DNA from: CAXTKD01 sp964244885
GTDB taxonomy: Bacteria; Pseudomonadota; Alphaproteobacteria; Sphingomonadales; Sphingomonadaceae
Assembly: GCA_964244885.1 (NCBI GenBank)
Contig: CAXTKD010000003.1
Location: 62,001-126,000, forward strand
DNA length: 64,000 nt
Direction: 5' to 3'
The notes under the pieces were generated by a model. That model had not been told where the DNA came from, made no database searches, and was given only the letters and a program-made list of their open reading frames with translations. This document shows positions 60,920 to 64,000 of the stretch, one piece after another (within the stretch, counting starts at the first letter, position 1; each line of letters begins with the position of its first letter). A program made the position numbers and the translations under genes.

Positions 60920-63886
60920 TTACTCCGCCGCCACGCGCTCGTGCCGCTTCTCCAGCAGCCCCTTGAGATACCCGCCCGTATAGCTCCGCTCCACCTGCGC
61001 CACCTGCTCCGGCGTGCCGGTCGCGACGATCTCGCCGCCCTTGTCGCCGCCGTCCGGCCCCAGGTCGATGAGCCAGTCGGCGGTTTTGATGACTTCGAGG
61101 TTGTGCTCGATCACGACGACGGTGTTGCCCTGGTCGACGAGGGTGTGGAGGACTTCGAGGAGCTTGCGGACGTCTTCGAAGTGGAGGCCGGTGGTCGGCT
61201 CGTCGAGGATGTAGAGCGTCTGGCCGGTGGCGCGGCGGGAGAGCTCCTTGGCGAGCTTGACGCGCTGGGCTTCGCCGCCGCTGAGCGTCGTCGCCTGCTG
61301 GCCGACCTTGACGTAGCCGAGGCCGACCTCGTGCAGCATCGCCATCTTGTCGCGGATGCCGGGGACGGCCTTGAAGAACTCGACCGCGTCCTCGACCGTC
61401 ATGTCCAGCACGTCGGCGATGCTGTGGCCCTTGAAGTGGACCTCCAGCGTCTCCCGGTTGTAGCGCTTGCCGTGGCAGACGTCGCAGGTGACGTAGACGT
61501 CGGGCAGGAAGTGCATCTCGATCTTGATCAGGCCGTCGCCGGTGCACGCCTCGCACCGCCCGCCCTTGACGTTGAAGCTGAAGCGGCCGGACTTGTAGCC
61601 GCGGGCCTTTGACTCGGGCAGGCCGGCGAACCAGTCGCGGATCTGGGTGAAGGCGCCGGTGTAGGTCGCGGGGTTGGAGCGCGGGGTGCGGCCGATCGGC
61701 GACTGGTCGATGTCGATGACCTTGTCGAGATATTCGAGGCCGTCGATGCTGTCGTGGAGGCCGGAGACCAGCCTCGCGCCGTTCAGCTTCTTGGCGGCGG
61801 CGGCGTAGAGCGTGTCGATCGTGAAGGTCGACTTGCCCGAGCCCGAGACGCCGGTGATGCAGGTGAAGGTGCCCAAGGGGATGCTGGCGCTGACGTTCTG
61901 GAGGTTGTTCGAGCGGGCGCCGTTGACCGTCAGGTGGCGGCCGTTGCCCTTGCGGCGCTTGGCCGGCACGGGGACGAAGCGGCGGCCGGAGAGATAGTCG
62001 CCGGTGATCGAGGCGGGGTTCGAGAGGATGTCGTCCAGCGACCCTTCGGCGATCACCGCGCCGCCGTGGACGCCGGCGCCCGGCCCCATGTCGACGATAT
62101 GGTCGGCGGTGCGGATCGCATCCTCGTCATGCTCGACGACGAGGACGGTGTTGCCGAGATCGCGGAGGCGGCGGAGGGTCGCCAGCAGCCGGTCGTTGTC
62201 GCGCTGGTGGAGGCCGATCGACGGCTCGTCGAGGACGTAGAGGACGCCCGAGAGGCCGGAGCCGATCTGCGACGCCAGGCGGATGCGCTGGCTCTCGCCG
62301 CCCGACAGCGTGCCCGACTTGCGGTCGAGGTTCAGATATTCGAGGCCGACGTTGTTGAGGAAGCCGAGGCGCTCGACGATCTCCTTCATCACGCGCTCGG
62401 CGATCTGGCGGTGCTGGTCGCTGAGGAGCGGCAAGAGGTTCTTCGCCCACTCATAGGCCTGGGAGACGGGGCGGCGGGCGGCGTCGGCGATCGTCTCGCC
62501 GGCGATCTTGACCGCGAGGGACTCGGGGCGGAGGCGGGCGCCGTGGCAGACCTCGCACGGGCGCGAGGACTGGTAGCGGGCGTATTCCTCCTTGACCCAG
62601 GCGCTCTCCGTGTCGCGCCAGCGCTTCTCGATATTGGCGAGCACGCCCTCGAAGGGCTTCGACACCTCGTAGGTCTTGCGGCCGTCCTCGAAGCGGAGGG
62701 TGATGGGCTCGCGCCCGGTGCCGTGGAGGATGGCGTGGCGCGCTGGCTCGGGCAGGTGCTCCCAGGGGTCGGACATCGAGACGCCGAAGTGGCGGGCGAG
62801 GCTGGCGAGGACCTGGAGGTAGTAAGGGGAGGGCGGGTTGGACTTGGCCCAGGGGGCGACGGCGCCAGCCGAGAGCGACAGATGCTCGTTGGGGACGACG
62901 AGATCGGGATCGAAATAGAGCTTCTCGCCAAGGCCGTCGCACGCCGGGCAGGCGCCCTGCGGGGCGTTGAAGGAGAACAGGCGCGGCTCGATCTCGGGGA
63001 TGGTGAAGCCGGAGACGGGGCAGGCGAAGTTCTGGGAGAACATCATCCGGCGCTCGTCCTCGACGGCCTTGGCGGCCATGCCGCGCTTGCCACGTCCTTC
63101 GACAGGCTCAGGACGAACGGAGTCCGGTGAATCCGTTCGCGGTGAGCTTGTCGAACCGCCCGGCGCGGGATCCGCGAACTCGATGACCGCCAGGCCGTCG
63201 GCGAGCTTGAGCGCGGTCTCGAAGCTGTCGGCGAGGCGGGTCTGGAGGTCGGCGCGGACGACGAGGCGGTCGACCACCACGTCGATGTCGTGCTTGTACT
63301 TCTTGTCGAGCGCGGGGGCCTCGTCGATGTCGTAGAACTGGCCGTTGACCTTGACGCGCTGGAAGCCCGAGCGCTTCCACTCGGCGAATTCCTTCTTGAA
63401 CTCGCCCTTGCGGCCGCGGACGGCGGGGGCGAGCAGGAACAGCCGCGTGCCCTCCGGCTGCTCCATGACGCGGTCGACCATCTGGCTGACCTGCTGCGCC
63501 GCGATGGGCAGGCCGGTGACCGGCGAATAGGGGATGCCGACGCGCGCCCACAGCAGGCGCATGTAATCGTAGATCTCGGTGACGGTGCCGACCGTCGAGC
63601 GCGGGTTGCGCGAGGTCGTCTTCTGCTCGATCGAGATGGCGGGGGAGAGGCCCTCGATGTGATCGACATCGGGCTTCTGCATCAGTTCGAGGAACTGGCG
63701 CGCGTAGGCCGACAGGCTCTCGACGTAGCGCCGCTGGCCCTCGGCATAGATGGTGTCGAACGCGAGGCTCGACTTGCCCGAGCCCGACAGGCCGGTGATC
63801 ACGACAAGCTTGTCGCGCGGCAGGTCGAGATCGACGTTCTTCAGATTGTGCTCGCGCGCGCCGCGCACGGAGATGTGGGTCAGCAT
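60920..63886 (-). CDS. uvrA: UvrABC excision nuclease subunit A
   Basis: Damage-recognition ATPase of nucleotide excision repair, 988 residues. Both ABC modules are complete: Walker A GLSGSGKSSLAFDT near the start and GVSGSGKSTFTIDT in the second half, signatures LSGGESQRIRLA and LSGGEAQRVKLA, and Zn fingers (CPACDGLG, CEVCHGARL, CEACTGDGLI/CDVCHGKRYN). ATG at 63886 is the family start. A peptide of about 22 residues (GGSTSSPRTDSPDSVRPEPV and following) after residue 250 is encoded by a palindromic repeat and is not part of normal UvrA. A LexA-type site lies ten bases upstream. The frameshifted ATPase follows by 15 bases. Confidence 0.96.
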   Translation of the reverse strand: MLTHISVRGAREHNLKNVDLDLPRDKLVVITGLSGSGKSSLAFDTIYAEGQRRYVESLSAYARQFLELMQKPDVDHIEGLSPAISIEQKTTSRNPRSTVGTVTEIYDYMRLLWARVGIPYSPVTGLPIAAQQVSQMVDRVMEQPEGTRLFLLAPAVRGRKGEFKKEFAEWKRSGFQRVKVNGQFYDIDEAPALDKKYKHDIDVVVDRLVVRADLQTRLADSFETALKLADGLAVIEFADPAPGGSTSSPRTDSPDSVRPEPVEGRGKRGMAAKAVEDERRMMFSQNFACPVSGFTIPEIEPRLFSFNAPQGACPACDGLGEKLYFDPDLVVPNEHLSLSAGAVAPWAKSNPPSPYYLQVLASLARHFGVSMSDPWEHLPEPARHAILHGTGREPITLRFEDGRKTYEVSKPFEGVLANIEKRWRDTESAWVKEEYARYQSSRPCEVCHGARLRPESLAVKIAGETIADAARRPVSQAYEWAKNLLPLLSDQHRQIAERVMKEIVERLGFLNNVGLEYLNLDRKSGTLSGGESQRIRLASQIGSGLSGVLYVLDEPSIGLHQRDNDRLLATLRRLRDLGNTVLVVEHDEDAIRTADHIVDMGPGAGVHGGAVIAEGSLDDILSNPASITGDYLSGRRFVPVPAKRRKGNGRHLTVNGARSNNLQNVSASIPLGTFTCITGVSGSGKSTFTIDTLYAAAAKKLNGARLVSGLHDSIDGLEYLDKVIDIDQSPIGRTPRSNPATYTGAFTQIRDWFAGLPESKARGYKSGRFSFNVKGGRCEACTGDGLIKIEMHFLPDVYVTCDVCHGKRYNRETLEVHFKGHSIADVLDMTVEDAVEFFKAVPGIRDKMAMLHEVGLGYVKVGQQATTLSGGEAQRVKLAKELSRRATGQTLYILDEPTTGLHFEDVRKLLEVLHTLVDQGNTVVVIEHNLEVIKTADWLIDLGPDGGDKGGEIVATGTPEQVAQVERSYTGGYLKGLLEKRHERVAAE
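63090..63158. repeat. Palindromic repeat family 1, copy 4, inside uvrA
   Basis: CCACGTCCTTCGACAGGCTC with AGGACGAACGG (63090-63120) and CCGTTCGCGGTGAGCTTGTC with GAACC (63133-63158) are the same arms as in the three intergenic copies, but here they lie within the uvrA reading frame and keep it open. Translated on the minus strand they give GGSTSSPRTDSPDSVRPEPV plus EGRG. The site is between the first ABC half and the zinc-finger region, near a surface loop. Confidence 0.85.
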
Positions 63887-63896
63887 GAGCGCGACT

Positions 63897-63911
63897 GTTC
63901 CAGATTTGTTC
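63897..63911 (-). promoter_or_regulatory. LexA (SOS) box upstream of uvrA
   Basis: GTTC (63897-63900), seven bases, GTTC (63908-63911); on the gene strand GAAC-N7-GAAC. This is the direct-repeat LexA site of alphaproteobacteria. It sits ten bases before the uvrA ATG, so LexA binding would block transcription or initiation. The remaining 89 bases to the window end hold no gene that I can see. Confidence 0.85.
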
Positions 63912-64000
63912 GTGTTGGGCAAGAGCCGGACAACGGGCTCAACGCGAGGCGGTGGAGATGGGTTCTAGAGCGAGAAAAGGCAAGTCCGCCGCGCGTTGGA

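Noticed and set aside
60816..61556. A -1 frameshift reading for the ATPase start (slippery A AAA AAC)
   Set aside because: The -1 frame leads into a sequence ending in a stop near 60816 and not into the ATPase body; only +1 (skip one base) restores it.

Overview
The window reads as chromosomal DNA of a high-GC alphaproteobacterium, most likely a sphingomonad (Sphingomonadaceae). Pointers are the PEPxxWAMM-type C-terminal sorting tail, an exosortase A exopolysaccharide locus, a DUF3775 protein, abundant short palindromic repeats typical of these genomes, and a GTTC-N7-GTTC LexA site before uvrA. No rRNA, CRISPR array, integrase or transposase was seen.

Layout. 0-2.5 kb: tonB-exbB-exbD-exbD energy-transduction operon closed by a terminator. 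2.6-7.6 kb: intracellular PHB depolymerase, ABC exporter and the ABC-F protein Uup. 7.7-11.5 kb: Tat-exported molybdenum aldehyde oxidoreductase (paoABC-like). 11.6-14.1 kb: PepSY-like periplasmic protein, response regulator and sensor kinase. 14.1-16.0 kb: cytochrome c', cytochrome b561 and a convergent PEP-CTERM protein. 16.3-25.3 kb: housekeeping genes (Ppx/GppA, RlmE, agmatine-to-putrescine pair, folK, nitronate monooxygenase, isoaspartyl peptidase) and three tRNAs (Gln, Lys, Met). 25.3-43.8 kb: a nearly continuous exosortase A (XrtA) polysaccharide/protein-sorting locus. 43.8-50.6 kb: truA, fmt, recR, def, an SDR, purF, hisI and a HEPN-MNT toxin-antitoxin pair. 50.7-55.9 kb: a fatty-acid beta-oxidation operon. 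55.9-64 kb: accessory-looking DNA containing a repeat, a possible structured RNA, a helix-turn-helix gene pair, a RelE-type toxin-antitoxin pair, a visibly AT-richer island with a frameshifted ABC-type ATPase, then uvrA.

How the genes work together. The XrtA locus has a small leftward arm (acyl carrier protein and two alpha/beta hydrolases) and a long rightward arm (GNAT, acyl-CoA ligase, PLP decarboxylase, export lipoprotein, chain-length regulator, tyrosine kinase, outer-membrane barrel, ATPase, deacetylase, FemAB, glycosyltransferase, exosortase-EpsI fusion, amidotransferase, trypsin-like protease). Most neighbours overlap by 1-4 bases, so translation is probably coupled. The PEP-CTERM protein near 15.6 kb is a likely substrate of this exosortase.

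Most notable observations: (1) an OLD-like/DUF4435-like ATPase 15 bases downstream of LexA-controlled uvrA, whose start is separated from its body by one extra base in an A5 run; (2) a palindromic repeat that is translated in frame inside uvrA; (3) a 0.5 kb unexplained region rich in stable tetraloop hairpins; (4) a uracil-DNA-glycosylase-like protein lacking the catalytic N-terminal motif; (5) genes whose 3' ends lie inside tRNA genes.
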